In this document: positions 34,837 to 42,686 of the stretch, piece after piece
Layout of the letters: each line of letters starts with the position of its first letter
Position numbering within the stretch: position 1 is the stretch's first letter
From: Gemmatimonadota bacterium
GTDB lineage: Bacteria > JAAXHH01
Direction: 5' to 3'
DNA: 64,000 nt
Assembly (NCBI GenBank): GCA_026706345.1
Contig: JAPOYX010000181.1
Span: 1 to 64,000 of the forward strand
The notes under the pieces: generated by a model
What the model was told of the DNA's origin: nothing
Seen by the model: the letters and a program-made list of their open reading frames with translations, nothing else
The model's database searches: none
Program-made: the position numbers and the translations under genes

Positions 34837-36234
34837 GTGCACCGCAGCATAACCAGCACCATACATCGAATACGCAAAGCGAGCCGGTTCATCGGCAGCG
34901 AGATCTGGCACATCAACACACGCGGCCTCTCCACGCTGCACGCCGTCCTGGTGCGCATCGCAAAATCCCTGATATTCCTGTATAACCAGTTCTGGGAGGA
35001 CCGCCTGCTGACCCGCGCTTCGGCCCTGACGTTCTCCAGCCTGCTCGCCCTGGTCCCGCTGCTTGCCATCGTATTCACGCTGTACCAGAGCCTGGGACTC
35101 TACGTGGACCTCCTCGAACCCACCTTGCGGGAGTGGTTGAGTCCCCTCGGAAGCAACGGCGACATCGTGGCCACGAAGATCATGGATTTCCTGGCCAACG
35201 CCCAGACCGCCACGCTGGGTTATGTCGGTTTGGTCGTCCTCATGCTCGCGGTGCTCGGCATCCTGGCGAACATCGAGGAATCCTTCAACGACATCTGGCA
35301 CGTACGGCGCATGCGAAGCTGGAGACAGCGTCTGGTCAGCTACCTGGCGCTGCTGCTCATCGGACCGCTGATCATCACGGGCGTCGTAACCTTTACGGGC
35401 TCGTCGGGCAGCATCGCCATCCTGGCCTACTTCGAAAGGATCGCGGGCTTCTCGCCCTTGTCCGTCCTGCTGATCGGACTCTTTTTTTCGCTCACTATCT
35501 GGTCGGTGCCCAACACGCGGGTATCGATCCGGGCCGCCCTGGTCGGTGGCGTTATTTCGGGGCTTGGCTGGCTATGGATCAACCGGCTCTTTGCGCAGTT
35601 CATCGCGGACACGACGCAGGCGAGCGCGCGGGAGATTCTCTTCGCCGGTTTCGCCGCCCTGCCGCTATTCCTGATCTGGCTCTACCTCGGCTGGGTGATC
35701 CTGTTGCTGGGGGCCGTCCTGGCCTATTCGATCCAGAACGTGGGCACGATGGAATGGAGACAATCGGAGCGGGTCCACGGGACGGCGCTGCGGAACTACA
35801 TCAACGTCCTCGCCTTCCTCTACATCATCCGCAATTACGTGGAAGAAAACCGGCCGACCAGGCTGGACCGGCTTTCCGCCCAGACCGGCGCGCCGGAGAA
35901 CGTGCTTGACGAGATGCTCCTGGCTTACGTGGATTCAGGCCTGCTTTCCCGTAATTCGGGGTACCACGTCACCTACGTGCCGGCCGCCTCGCCGGCGGAC
36001 ATGCCCCTGCGATCTCTGCTGAACGTGCTCTACCACCCGCAACCGCTGCCCGACCGGTTCGAGAGCGTCGATCCGCTGAACACCCTGGCCCGGGACCTTC
36101 TGCAATACTACCGGACGTCCTACCACTATCCCCTCGAACAGTCCCTCACGGACACGGTACTTTCGCTCACGCCGCCACGGAAAACACCGGGCGAAAGCGA
36201 CGACGGCGGCGAAAGCGACGACGGCGGCCGCTAG
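34837..36234 (+). CDS. YihY/BrkB-family membrane protein with C-terminal winged-helix-like tail
   Basis: 465 residues. The YihY domain spans about 35-320 with six membrane segments (LTRASALTFSSLLALVPLLAIVF, GILANIEESFNDIW, TRVSIRAALVGGVISGLGW, LFLIWLYLGWVILLLGAVLAY). A soluble tail of about 140 residues reads like a winged helix (LDRLSAQTGAPENVLDEMLLAYVDSGLL). Function of the family is not settled (it was once called RNase BN in error). GTG 34837 has AAGGA nine bases upstream. It ends in two perfect 18-base repeats encoding GESDDG twice (36191-36226). Its stop overlaps the stop of the opposite gene in one CTAG. Confidence 0.82.
   Translation: MHRSITSTIHRIRKASRFIGSEIWHINTRGLSTLHAVLVRIAKSLIFLYNQFWEDRLLTRASALTFSSLLALVPLLAIVFTLYQSLGLYVDLLEPTLREWLSPLGSNGDIVATKIMDFLANAQTATLGYVGLVVLMLAVLGILANIEESFNDIWHVRRMRSWRQRLVSYLALLLIGPLIITGVVTFTGSSGSIAILAYFERIAGFSPLSVLLIGLFFSLTIWSVPNTRVSIRAALVGGVISGLGWLWINRLFAQFIADTTQASAREILFAGFAALPLFLIWLYLGWVILLLGAVLAYSIQNVGTMEWRQSERVHGTALRNYINVLAFLYIIRNYVEENRPTRLDRLSAQTGAPENVLDEMLLAYVDSGLLSRNSGYHVTYVPAASPADMPLRSLLNVLYHPQPLPDRFESVDPLNTLARDLLQYYRTSYHYPLEQSLTDTVLSLTPPRKTPGESDDGGESDDGGR
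36191..36226 (+). repeat. Two perfect 18-base tandem repeats at the end of the YihY gene
   Basis: GCGAAAGCGACGACGGCG at 36191-36208 is repeated exactly at 36209-36226, encoding an acidic ESDDGG tail. In frame, so copy number can vary without breaking the gene. Confidence 0.75.
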
Positions 36235-37412
36235 TAGGAAATCCCGGCCCGCCGCAACCCCTCCAGGCTGCAGCCCGGCGCCAGGTCATGGTGCATGACC
36301 GAACGGAAGAAGTCCTCCAGCCCGAGCAGGAAGGGCTCGATATACGCTTGCGAACCGGCTTTGCCCATGTGTCCCACTCGCAGCGCATCGCGAGTAAACT
36401 CACCCATGGCCTGCGCCACCAGAAAGCCGTGATGGCGCAGCAGGTAGGTTCGCAACACCGCGGCCTCGGAGACGTCCGGGTGGACCCGGAAGGTGGTCAC
36501 CGTATAGGACGCGGCGGCATCGGCTACGATAGGAGTGCACCCCACGGCGCGCAGTCCGGCGCGAACCACGGACTGGGCCCACGCGTACCGGGCCCAGTGG
36601 CCTTCAAGGGTTTCCCGCTGCATGATCCGCTTCAGGCTGGCGTGCAGGGAGACGATCAGACTGCTCGCCTGTGTCGTGGGATAGGGATGCTCGCCCGAGG
36701 ATTCGGACGCCCGCTTCCAGACGGCGAGGTCGTAGTACCAGCCCCTGTGCATGCTGTCCTTCCCGCGTATGATATCCCACGCCCGGTCGCTGACCGCCAG
36801 GATGCCCAGGCCCGGCGCGGTCTCCAGGGCCTTGTTAGAAGAAGTCACGGCCACGTCGATGCCCAGTTCGTCCACGGGGATGTCATAGCCGCCCAGGGCC
36901 GACACGCCGTCCACGAAAAACGGCAGGTCGAATTCACGGGCCAGGCCGGCGTAGGCCTTCAGCGGATTCCGCACCCCCGTGCCGGTGTCGTTGGCGACCA
37001 CGACCAGGCCGGCGGTCCGGGGGTGGCGTTCGAGGGCGCTACGCATTTTGTCCGGATCGCCAGGCTCGCCCCAGGGGTCGTCCACGGCGATGACCTCGCT
37101 ACGGAAGGCCTTCAGTATTTCGACGAGGCGATTGGCGAACGGCCCGTTGGTCACCACCGCAACCTGTTCCCCGGGCTGGAAGAGACTGCTGAGCCCCGCA
37201 TCGAGCGCGCCCGAACCGGGGGCCGTCATGATGATCACGTCGTTGCGGGTCTGGAATATGGTCCGGAGCATCGATACGGTTTCTTCGTAGATGGGACCGA
37301 AGTCTTCACCGTAGTGGGGCAGCACCTGCTGGCTGAGCGCCTCCAGGGTTTCCTCCCAGATATCGATGGGACCGGGCAGCAACAATTTGGGACGGGGCAT
37401 GGGCACGCTCAA
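36231..37412 (-). CDS. Class V aminotransferase (alanine-glyoxylate/serine-pyruvate type)
   Basis: 393-residue PLP enzyme. PGPIDI near the N-terminus, APGSGALDAGLSSL, FFVDGVSALGGYDIPVDELGIDV and TSSNKALETAPGLG (the PLP Lys) match alanine-glyoxylate / serine-pyruvate aminotransferases. Transfers an amino group between an amino acid and glyoxylate or pyruvate. The TTG start at 37412 overlaps the upstream stop by four bases; ATG 37400 is an equally possible start. Probably co-transcribed with the second class V enzyme upstream. Confidence 0.88.
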   Translation of the reverse strand: MSVPMPRPKLLLPGPIDIWEETLEALSQQVLPHYGEDFGPIYEETVSMLRTIFQTRNDVIIMTAPGSGALDAGLSSLFQPGEQVAVVTNGPFANRLVEILKAFRSEVIAVDDPWGEPGDPDKMRSALERHPRTAGLVVVANDTGTGVRNPLKAYAGLAREFDLPFFVDGVSALGGYDIPVDELGIDVAVTSSNKALETAPGLGILAVSDRAWDIIRGKDSMHRGWYYDLAVWKRASESSGEHPYPTTQASSLIVSLHASLKRIMQRETLEGHWARYAWAQSVVRAGLRAVGCTPIVADAAASYTVTTFRVHPDVSEAAVLRTYLLRHHGFLVAQAMGEFTRDALRVGHMGKAGSQAYIEPFLLGLEDFFRSVMHHDLAPGCSLEGLRRAGISY

Positions 37413-38599
37413 TCCAGGTGGACGTCGGGATACTTCGCGATGATTTCGTTGATCGCGCTGATGAACCGGTCAATGTCGTCGTAGGAATCGTAGAAATGGG
37501 TGGACACCCTGAAAAACGACTGGCCATTCACCCCGAGGGCGGTGACCTCGATCTTGTAGTCGCTCCAGAGATACTGGCATACCTTCGACAGGTCGATGCC
37601 TTCGATCGAGAAACCTGAAATGAACCCGGACATGGATTCATCCATCGGGATCGTGAGGCGGGCTCCCCGTATCCGTTCGACCGCCTGGGCCTTCAGGTAC
37701 CGCGCAAGTCCGAGGCAATAGGGCCGGATCCTGCTTTCCCAGCCGATTTCCTCCTGGTAGTCGATGGCTTCGCCCAGGCCGGCGTGGTGGGTCAGGTCCC
37801 GGGTCCCGTTTACGTCATAGCGGCTGGCCGAGTCGGTTTCGCGCATGTTGTGGCCGATGATCACGGGCCGGATCCTGTAGAGGAACCCCACGCCCTTCGG
37901 TGCCAGCAGCCACTTGTGGCAACTGCTGGCGTAGAAGTCGCATCCGACTTCGGACAGGTCCAGGGGCACCATCCCCACGGCGTGCGCGCCGTCCACCATG
38001 GCCACGGCCCCGTGGCCATGGGCCAGGCGGGTCAGTTGCGTGATGGGAGCCACCAGTCCGGTCGTGAAATACACGTGGCTGAAGATCACGACGCTGGTGT
38101 TCTCCGTGATGCCCGCGGCGTAGGCATCCACGATGTCCTGCGGCGAGGTCGGCGGAATGGGCAGGGAAACATAGTTCAGGTTCAGGCCGTCCCGCTCGGC
38201 CAGCCACGTCCACAGAGCGCGGACGGCGGGGTATTCCTGGTCGCTCAGCAGCACGTCGCTGCCCCGCTCCCAGATCAGGCCCTGGCCGGGTATGTTCATG
38301 CCCATCGTCGTGTTCAGCACGAGGGCGATCCGGTCCGGCGTCGTCCCCACGAACCTGGCCAGCTTCTCCCGGGATGCCTCCACCAGGGGCCTGAGCAGGT
38401 CTCCATGCCGGCGGTTGAGCGGATCCGCCTCGAATTCCCGCATCAGGTCGATGATGCGTTCGATGACCGGCCTGGCGGAGGGACCTACCGTTCCGCCCTG
38501 CAGGTAGGTCACGTCGTCCATCAGGTAGAACTGTTTCCGGATCTCAGACCAGTACGCAGCTTCTTCGGCGGATATGGGATGCCTGGATGGTGTGGTCAT
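37409..38599 (-). CDS. Class V aminotransferase (isopenicillin-N-epimerase/cysteine-desulfurase-like)
   Basis: 396 residues. YLQGGTVGPSARPVIERI, NTTMGMNIPGQGL, AMVDGAHAVGMVPLDLSEVGCDFYASSCHKWLLAPKG (PLP Lys in SSCHK) and GTRD are hallmarks of the isopenicillin-N-epimerase-like branch. It lacks the active-site Cys loop expected of a true cysteine desulfurase, so an epimerase, lyase or transaminase reaction is more likely. ATG 38599 has AGGA seven bases upstream and a near-consensus promoter sits about 60 bases upstream. Confidence 0.85.
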   Translation of the reverse strand: MTTPSRHPISAEEAAYWSEIRKQFYLMDDVTYLQGGTVGPSARPVIERIIDLMREFEADPLNRRHGDLLRPLVEASREKLARFVGTTPDRIALVLNTTMGMNIPGQGLIWERGSDVLLSDQEYPAVRALWTWLAERDGLNLNYVSLPIPPTSPQDIVDAYAAGITENTSVVIFSHVYFTTGLVAPITQLTRLAHGHGAVAMVDGAHAVGMVPLDLSEVGCDFYASSCHKWLLAPKGVGFLYRIRPVIIGHNMRETDSASRYDVNGTRDLTHHAGLGEAIDYQEEIGWESRIRPYCLGLARYLKAQAVERIRGARLTIPMDESMSGFISGFSIEGIDLSKVCQYLWSDYKIEVTALGVNGQSFFRVSTHFYDSYDDIDRFISAINEIIAKYPDVHLD

Positions 38600-38924
38600 G
38601 GGTAGTCCTGGATAGCGTGAATGGACGAATTGCCGACCGATACAAGACAACCCGACTATTCTAAGGACGACCCCCAATGGTGTCAAGACGATACGGTCCA
38701 TTCCACCGGCTGTGGGAAATGGGAAAACACCCCCCGGCAGCGCTAGATGCCGACCGCCTCATCGGCGCCCGATATCATCCGTCTTTCCCCGGCATAAAAG
38801 CCTTGATAATGGAGGGTCACCACGTAACTTGCCCAGGTTGGTCATCCACCTTAGAGAATCAGCATGCCGGATCGTTGGCGGAAGTCCGTTGCTGTCCGGT
38901 TTATGAAAAGGAGAATCAAGGCCG
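38600..38924. other. Divergent intergenic region
   Basis: 325 bases between the leftward aminotransferase pair and the rightward aldolase. Contains the strong leftward promoter at 38658-38686; I see no equally good promoter for the aldolase. AAAAGGAG lies before its start. Confidence 0.5.
38658..38686 (-). promoter_or_regulatory. Promoter of the aminotransferase pair
   Basis: Reading leftward: TTGACA (38686-38681), 17-base spacer, TAGAAT (38663-38658). Eleven of twelve consensus positions; one of the best promoters in the window. Confidence 0.65.
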
Positions 38925-39683
38925 ATGCGAGGAAACAGGGTGCTGGAAAAACTGCGGGCCGGCGAAGTCGCCCACGTGGTCGGCGGCCACAGCCATACGG
39001 CGAATTCCATCGATTTCATGGGGCAGTTCGGTTTCGACGGCTACTGGATCGAGGGAGAACACGGGGACATCACCTTCGACCGGATCGGAGACGTATCCCG
39101 GGCCTGCGACCTGTGGAACATGGCGTCGGTGTTGCGGGTGCACGCCAATGAGACCGGGTTGATCGGCCGCACGCTGGACTGCGGGGTCAGCGGGCTGGTC
39201 GTCCCCCATGTGAGCAGCGCCGAGGCGGCGGAGCGCGTGGTGCGCGCCAGCCGGTTCGCCCCGGCCGGCATGCGGGGCATGTACTTCAACCGGCGGGGTT
39301 ACGGCACCGAGAACAGCGAATTCATCGCGAAGGTGAACGATGAGATCCTCGTCATCGTCCTTATCGAAGAAATAGAGGCCGTGGAGAACCTGGACGAGAT
39401 CCTCGCCGTGGACCACATCGACGTGTTCTTCGTCGCCCCGGGGGACCTGGCCCAGACCATGGGCTATCCGGGAGAGATGTACCGCCCGGAGGTGAAGAAG
39501 GTGGTATCCGATACCCTGGCGCGGATCGTCGCGGCGGGCCGGAACGCGGGGTCGCTCGTAGGCGACGAGACGTTCGAAGCGCACGCCGAGATCGGCGTCC
39601 GGTTCTTCTTCACCGTGTACGACCACTGGCTCCGGGCCGGCGCCAAAGCCTACTGGGACCGGGTCGCGGCGATGAGGAAATAG
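38925..39683 (+). CDS. HpcH/HpaI-family aldolase
   Basis: 252-residue TIM-barrel aldolase of the HpcH/HpaI/citrate-lyase family, which cleaves 2-keto-3-deoxy or 4-hydroxy-2-oxo acids with a divalent metal. FDGYWIEGEHGDITFD (metal-binding E and surrounding residues), LRVHANETG, GVSGLVVPHVSSAEAAERVV, LIEEIEAVENLDEIL and FVAPGDLAQTMG are characteristic. ATG 38925 follows AAAAGGAG and a closer AAGG. It could take the product of a sugar-acid dehydratase such as the one at 28813, but the two are not adjacent, so this is inference. Confidence 0.88.
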   Translation: MRGNRVLEKLRAGEVAHVVGGHSHTANSIDFMGQFGFDGYWIEGEHGDITFDRIGDVSRACDLWNMASVLRVHANETGLIGRTLDCGVSGLVVPHVSSAEAAERVVRASRFAPAGMRGMYFNRRGYGTENSEFIAKVNDEILVIVLIEEIEAVENLDEILAVDHIDVFFVAPGDLAQTMGYPGEMYRPEVKKVVSDTLARIVAAGRNAGSLVGDETFEAHAEIGVRFFFTVYDHWLRAGAKAYWDRVAAMRK

Positions 39684-40060
39684 GAAAGCCACGCTGTCAG
39701 TCGATCTGCGGACACCCAATCCGCGGTCACCTTCCAGGGAGTACGGACTGGCCCGTTGCACGATTCAAAACATCCTCCAGAGGGAGGGGGGTGGCCTATG
39801 GACATTCAGTTCCCTGTCTTTTTTAGCGCAGTCCGTGTGATTTCGCGTGATCTGGCACGGGATGCAGGCAGGACCTGGCAAGGCCACTCCGGATGTAGGT
39901 CTGTACGGCGGTTTTCCACCTCCGGGTGTAGATCTGCAGAGCGGTGGCAAAACTCCGGAGTTGCAGGTCGCGGTACGGCCGTCCAGGTAGGCAACCGAGC
40001 CGGGTCCTACGACCCGCGGCGGTGGCAGGAAACGCGCCGTGCGCGTGAGGCCGGCCGGCA
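39684..40060. other. Non-coding spacer with imperfect direct repeats
   Basis: 377 bases without a supported gene. It contains a G-rich stretch (39781-39792) and three imperfect copies of a 32-33 base unit (39884-39980). No RNA family recognised. Confidence 0.4.
39884..39980. repeat. Three imperfect tandem copies of a 32-33 base unit
   Basis: Units begin CCACTCCGGATGTAGGTCTG (39884), CCACCTCCGGGTGTAGATCT (39916) and AAAACTCCGGAGTTGCAGGT (39949). The first two are about 75 % identical, the third more diverged. Confidence 0.45.
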
Positions 40061-40089
40061 TTGACACCGCAACCGCGGATCGGTATAGT
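40061..40089 (+). promoter_or_regulatory. Promoter abutting the 40095 gene (leaderless)
   Basis: TTGACA (40061-40066), 17-base spacer, TATAGT (40084-40089). GTG 40095 begins five bases after the -10 box, at the predicted transcription start; no ribosome-binding site. Confidence 0.65.
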
Positions 40090-40094
40090 GGCTT

Positions 40095-40517
40095 GTGGCC
40101 GAGTTTCTGATCATATTGGCGGTCCTGGTAGTCCTCGCGGTCCTGTGGGTTATCCGGAACGCCAACGACGGTCCGGCTCCGGATCGAATTCCCAAGGATC
40201 TCCGCCGCCGGCACGGGCTCGCGCTGCCCAGGGCACCGAATTCAACCGTGCGCGTGACGCAGCGCGTGACGCACGCCAGTCACATTTGGATCGACTTCGT
40301 GACGCTGTGCGAGCGTCCGATCCGCGGCATGGACCGGGACGCGGACCTGGCGGCGTACCGGGCCGTCGATGCATGCAACGTGGTATTTCTGAACGAATCA
40401 GACACTGCGGATCAACTCGATAGGAAAATGCACCTGGTCACGTGCCGGGTGTGTCAGAGATCTCGGGCGCTGGCGCGGCGTCTGGACGACCTCGAGCAGG
40501 GAATCACGGACAACTGA
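40095..40517 (+). CDS. Small membrane-anchored protein of unknown function
   Basis: 140 residues, not recognised. A single N-terminal membrane segment (about 4-20, FLIILAVLVVLAVLWVI) is followed by a charged, probably cytoplasmic part with four Cys (C72, C94, C117, C120). The last two form TCRVC, and with His113 or C94 they could bind zinc or a cluster. The GTG start at 40095 is supported by the promoter that ends just in front of it. The next gene starts 17 bases on, so they are likely one operon. Confidence 0.6.
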   Translation: MAEFLIILAVLVVLAVLWVIRNANDGPAPDRIPKDLRRRHGLALPRAPNSTVRVTQRVTHASHIWIDFVTLCERPIRGMDRDADLAAYRAVDACNVVFLNESDTADQLDRKMHLVTCRVCQRSRALARRLDDLEQGITDN

Positions 40518-40534
40518 GGTCTGGAGGTGTTCAA

Positions 40535-41062
40535 ATGATTCGGCTGGTGGTAGTGCTGTTAGTCGCGGCCGTTACGTTCACGGCAACCGGGCAGGAGGAT
40601 GCTGGGGAGCTGGAAGAACTTGATGGAAAGAGAAGGCAAGGGTTATATAAGAGTAACCCGAATGAGCTCTATGTGCGTCACCTCCCTGGATCGGTTTGCG
40701 AGTATGATCAAAAAGAGGTTGAGCCGCTGATTGACGGGATACTGACGCGATCTCGTATAAAGCGAATGAGTCTAGGTGAATGGGCACGATCCAGGACGTC
40801 GTTCGATGCATCTTTGTTTTTGAGTGTAGCCGTTGGCTGCAATGATAGGTTCTTCAGCATCGATGTTCGTTTTGGACGTACTGTCTACCATCCCGATTTG
40901 TCGTCGTCAGAATGGTGGCCGTTGCGCTTCAAGATGTATCACGAGACGCCGTATGGTTCCTATGGTATACACAACGGCAACGTCGAATATCTGCAGGACG
41001 CAATTAAGGAGGGTGTGGAGAGCGCCCTGACTGACTACCTGAAAGTCAACTTCGACCTGTAA
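40535..41062 (+). CDS. Secreted protein of unknown function
   Basis: 175 residues, not recognised. A clear signal peptide (IRLVVVLLVAAVTFTATGQ, residues 2-20) precedes a soluble domain with two Cys (C55, C102) that could form a disulfide. GGAGGTG lies before ATG 40535. Base composition is near 50 % GC, clearly lower than the flanking genes, with less GC-biased third positions (for example YKSNPNELYV, from 40648), which suggests acquisition from elsewhere. Probably co-transcribed with the small membrane protein upstream. Confidence 0.6.
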   Translation: MIRLVVVLLVAAVTFTATGQEDAGELEELDGKRRQGLYKSNPNELYVRHLPGSVCEYDQKEVEPLIDGILTRSRIKRMSLGEWARSRTSFDASLFLSVAVGCNDRFFSIDVRFGRTVYHPDLSSSEWWPLRFKMYHETPYGSYGIHNGNVEYLQDAIKEGVESALTDYLKVNFDL

Positions 41063-41112
41063 TTGGCGGTATTAACACGGGATCCGCCAAACGCGCCCCT
41101 AAAGGAGGTATT

Positions 41113-41370
41113 TTGAAAATCGAGATGCTGGTATTACGGGATGCGGAGGTTGGACACGATGAGATTCAGGTCGGACATTCGGGGGGACAGCAATCATATG
41201 ATGTTCACGCTAAAGGTGTAACAGAAATTGAAGTGCCTTCGAACGGCTTGTTTAAGGTTACGGAAAAGGAGGAGGATGGGGAAATATCGACCTGGTACAT
41301 CAACGCCCAGGACGTCTTGCATTTCTTGGAGCGAGACAACGGGATACGCGAGCGGCGCCCCTGCTGCTGA
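41113..41370 (+). CDS. Small protein of unknown function
   Basis: 85 residues, acidic, mostly predicted beta strand (KIEMLVLRDAEVGHDEIQVGHSGG) with a short C-terminal helix and a CC end. No signal peptide. The TTG start at 41113 is supported by AAAGGAGGT ending three bases in front. Like its neighbour it is AT-richer than the rest of the window. Function unknown; the three genes 40095-41370 may form a unit. Confidence 0.5.
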   Translation: MKIEMLVLRDAEVGHDEIQVGHSGGQQSYDVHAKGVTEIEVPSNGLFKVTEKEEDGEISTWYINAQDVLHFLERDNGIRERRPCC

Positions 41371-41492
41371 CGCATCCTTTCGTTCCCCGTGGATATCCGG
41401 CCGGCATTCCATCGGCGTTTCATACCGGCTCACGCCATGTTAAACGGCTGGGCCGATGACTTCTCATCTGCCAGGCAGTCACCCGCCCACCG

Positions 41493-42440
41493 TCACCCGA
41501 TCCGCTGACCCACACCTTCGGCTTTCGCCCGCTCATAAACGACCGCGGCCACGGCCACGTCCTCCACGGCCAGGCCCTGGGATTCGAAGAGCGTAATGTC
41601 GGCGGGCTCGATGCGTCCTGGCACGTGGCCGGCGACCACGTCGGCCAGTTCGTGTATGCGGTCCCAGTGAAGGATTCCCTTCTCCACAGGCTCGAGCAAG
41701 TCTCCGCACTCCACTTTCGCCTGCTCCCTGGAATCGACGGCCACCACCCTGGCCCGCCGAACCGTTTCCACGTCGATCTCGCTGCGAACGAGCGCGTTGG
41801 AACCGGCGGCGTTCACGTGGGCGCCGGGCGTCAGCCACGCGCCTTCCAGCACCGGCTGTGCCGAACTGGTGATCGTAATCACCACATCCGCTTGCTCCAC
41901 GCAGGCACAGGCCGATTCGACCGGATATACCCGCACCCCGAGGGCCTCGCTCATCTCCCGGCTAAAAGTCTCCCGTCGTGCCCGGTCCCGCCCGAAGGCC
42001 TTAACGGAGGTCACCGCGCGTACGCCGCAGACCGCCGCAAGCTGGCTTCGGGCCTGCCACCCCGTACCGATGACGCCCACGATTTCCGCGTCTTGCCGGG
42101 CCATGTACTTCGTCGCCACGCCGCTCGCCGCGCCCGTTCGCATCTGCCCGAGGCGGTCGGCCTCAATCGCGGCCAGCGGTTCCCCCGTGTCCTCCTGGAA
42201 GAGCACCACGACGAACTTCGCGCCGTGCCGCGTGGTCGTATAGGCTTTCAGCCCGGTTAGATTCAACGCCGGAATCCCCCCGGACATGACGTGGAGCGTA
42301 TGGCCCGGCAGCCGGACCCTGGAACGGGGGATGTTCACCGCATTCCCCGTTCCGAGCCCGCTGAAGGCCTGTTCGACCGCGCGCAGCGCGTCGTGCATGG
42401 ACAGCAAGCGGCCAACCTGGTCTTCGTTGATGAACAGCAT
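41493..42440 (-). CDS. Ornithine cyclodeaminase / mu-crystallin family protein
   Basis: 315 residues. MHDALRAVEQAF at the N-terminus, RTGAASGVATKYMAR, the dinucleotide-binding GVIGTGWQARSQ, and AWLTPGAHVNAAGSNA are family motifs. Members convert ornithine to proline, or act as NAD(P)-dependent ketimine, alanine or similar dehydrogenases; which reaction applies is not clear. GGAG precedes ATG 42440. Divergent from an MFS gene, each with its own visible promoter. Confidence 0.87.
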   Translation of the reverse strand: MLFINEDQVGRLLSMHDALRAVEQAFSGLGTGNAVNIPRSRVRLPGHTLHVMSGGIPALNLTGLKAYTTTRHGAKFVVVLFQEDTGEPLAAIEADRLGQMRTGAASGVATKYMARQDAEIVGVIGTGWQARSQLAAVCGVRAVTSVKAFGRDRARRETFSREMSEALGVRVYPVESACACVEQADVVITITSSAQPVLEGAWLTPGAHVNAAGSNALVRSEIDVETVRRARVVAVDSREQAKVECGDLLEPVEKGILHWDRIHELADVVAGHVPGRIEPADITLFESQGLAVEDVAVAAVVYERAKAEGVGQRIG

Positions 42441-42527
42441 GTCTTGTACTCCGTTCGGATGAATGCGAGCCGGCGCCAGGAAGCCAGCGCCCGGCAGTCG
42501 GCGCCCGGAAGCGGGCGCCCGGACGCC

Positions 42528-42557
42528 ATGATATCAGGTATGTCGACGAGGTGTCAA
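42528..42557 (-). promoter_or_regulatory. Promoter of the ornithine cyclodeaminase-family gene
   Basis: Reading leftward: TTGACA (42557-42552), 18-base spacer, TATCAT (42533-42528). Confidence 0.55.
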
Positions 42558-42648
42558 GACCAATGTCCCGGCGGCGGTTCGCGGGACGCGTGCCCTGGCA
42601 GGACGCGTACCGCGCCGAGCCCGGCCTCCTCGACAGCCGCTGCGCGCC

Positions 42649-42676
42649 TTGACAGCCACTGACCACATGGTATCTT
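42649..42676 (+). promoter_or_regulatory. Promoter abutting the MFS gene (near-leaderless)
   Basis: TTGACA (42649-42654), 16-base spacer, TATCTT (42671-42676). ATG 42687 lies ten bases after the -10 box, so the leader would be about four bases; no ribosome-binding site. Confidence 0.55.
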
Positions 42677-42686
42677 CAGTTTCGTC

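Noticed and set aside
39884-39980. CRISPR-like array.
   Set aside because: The units are adjacent, imperfect and lack unique spacers; no cas genes are in the window.
40535-41370. Toxin-antitoxin or toxin-immunity pair.
   Set aside because: A secreted protein followed by a small one is suggestive, but no toxin or immunity fold is recognisable, so the function is left open.
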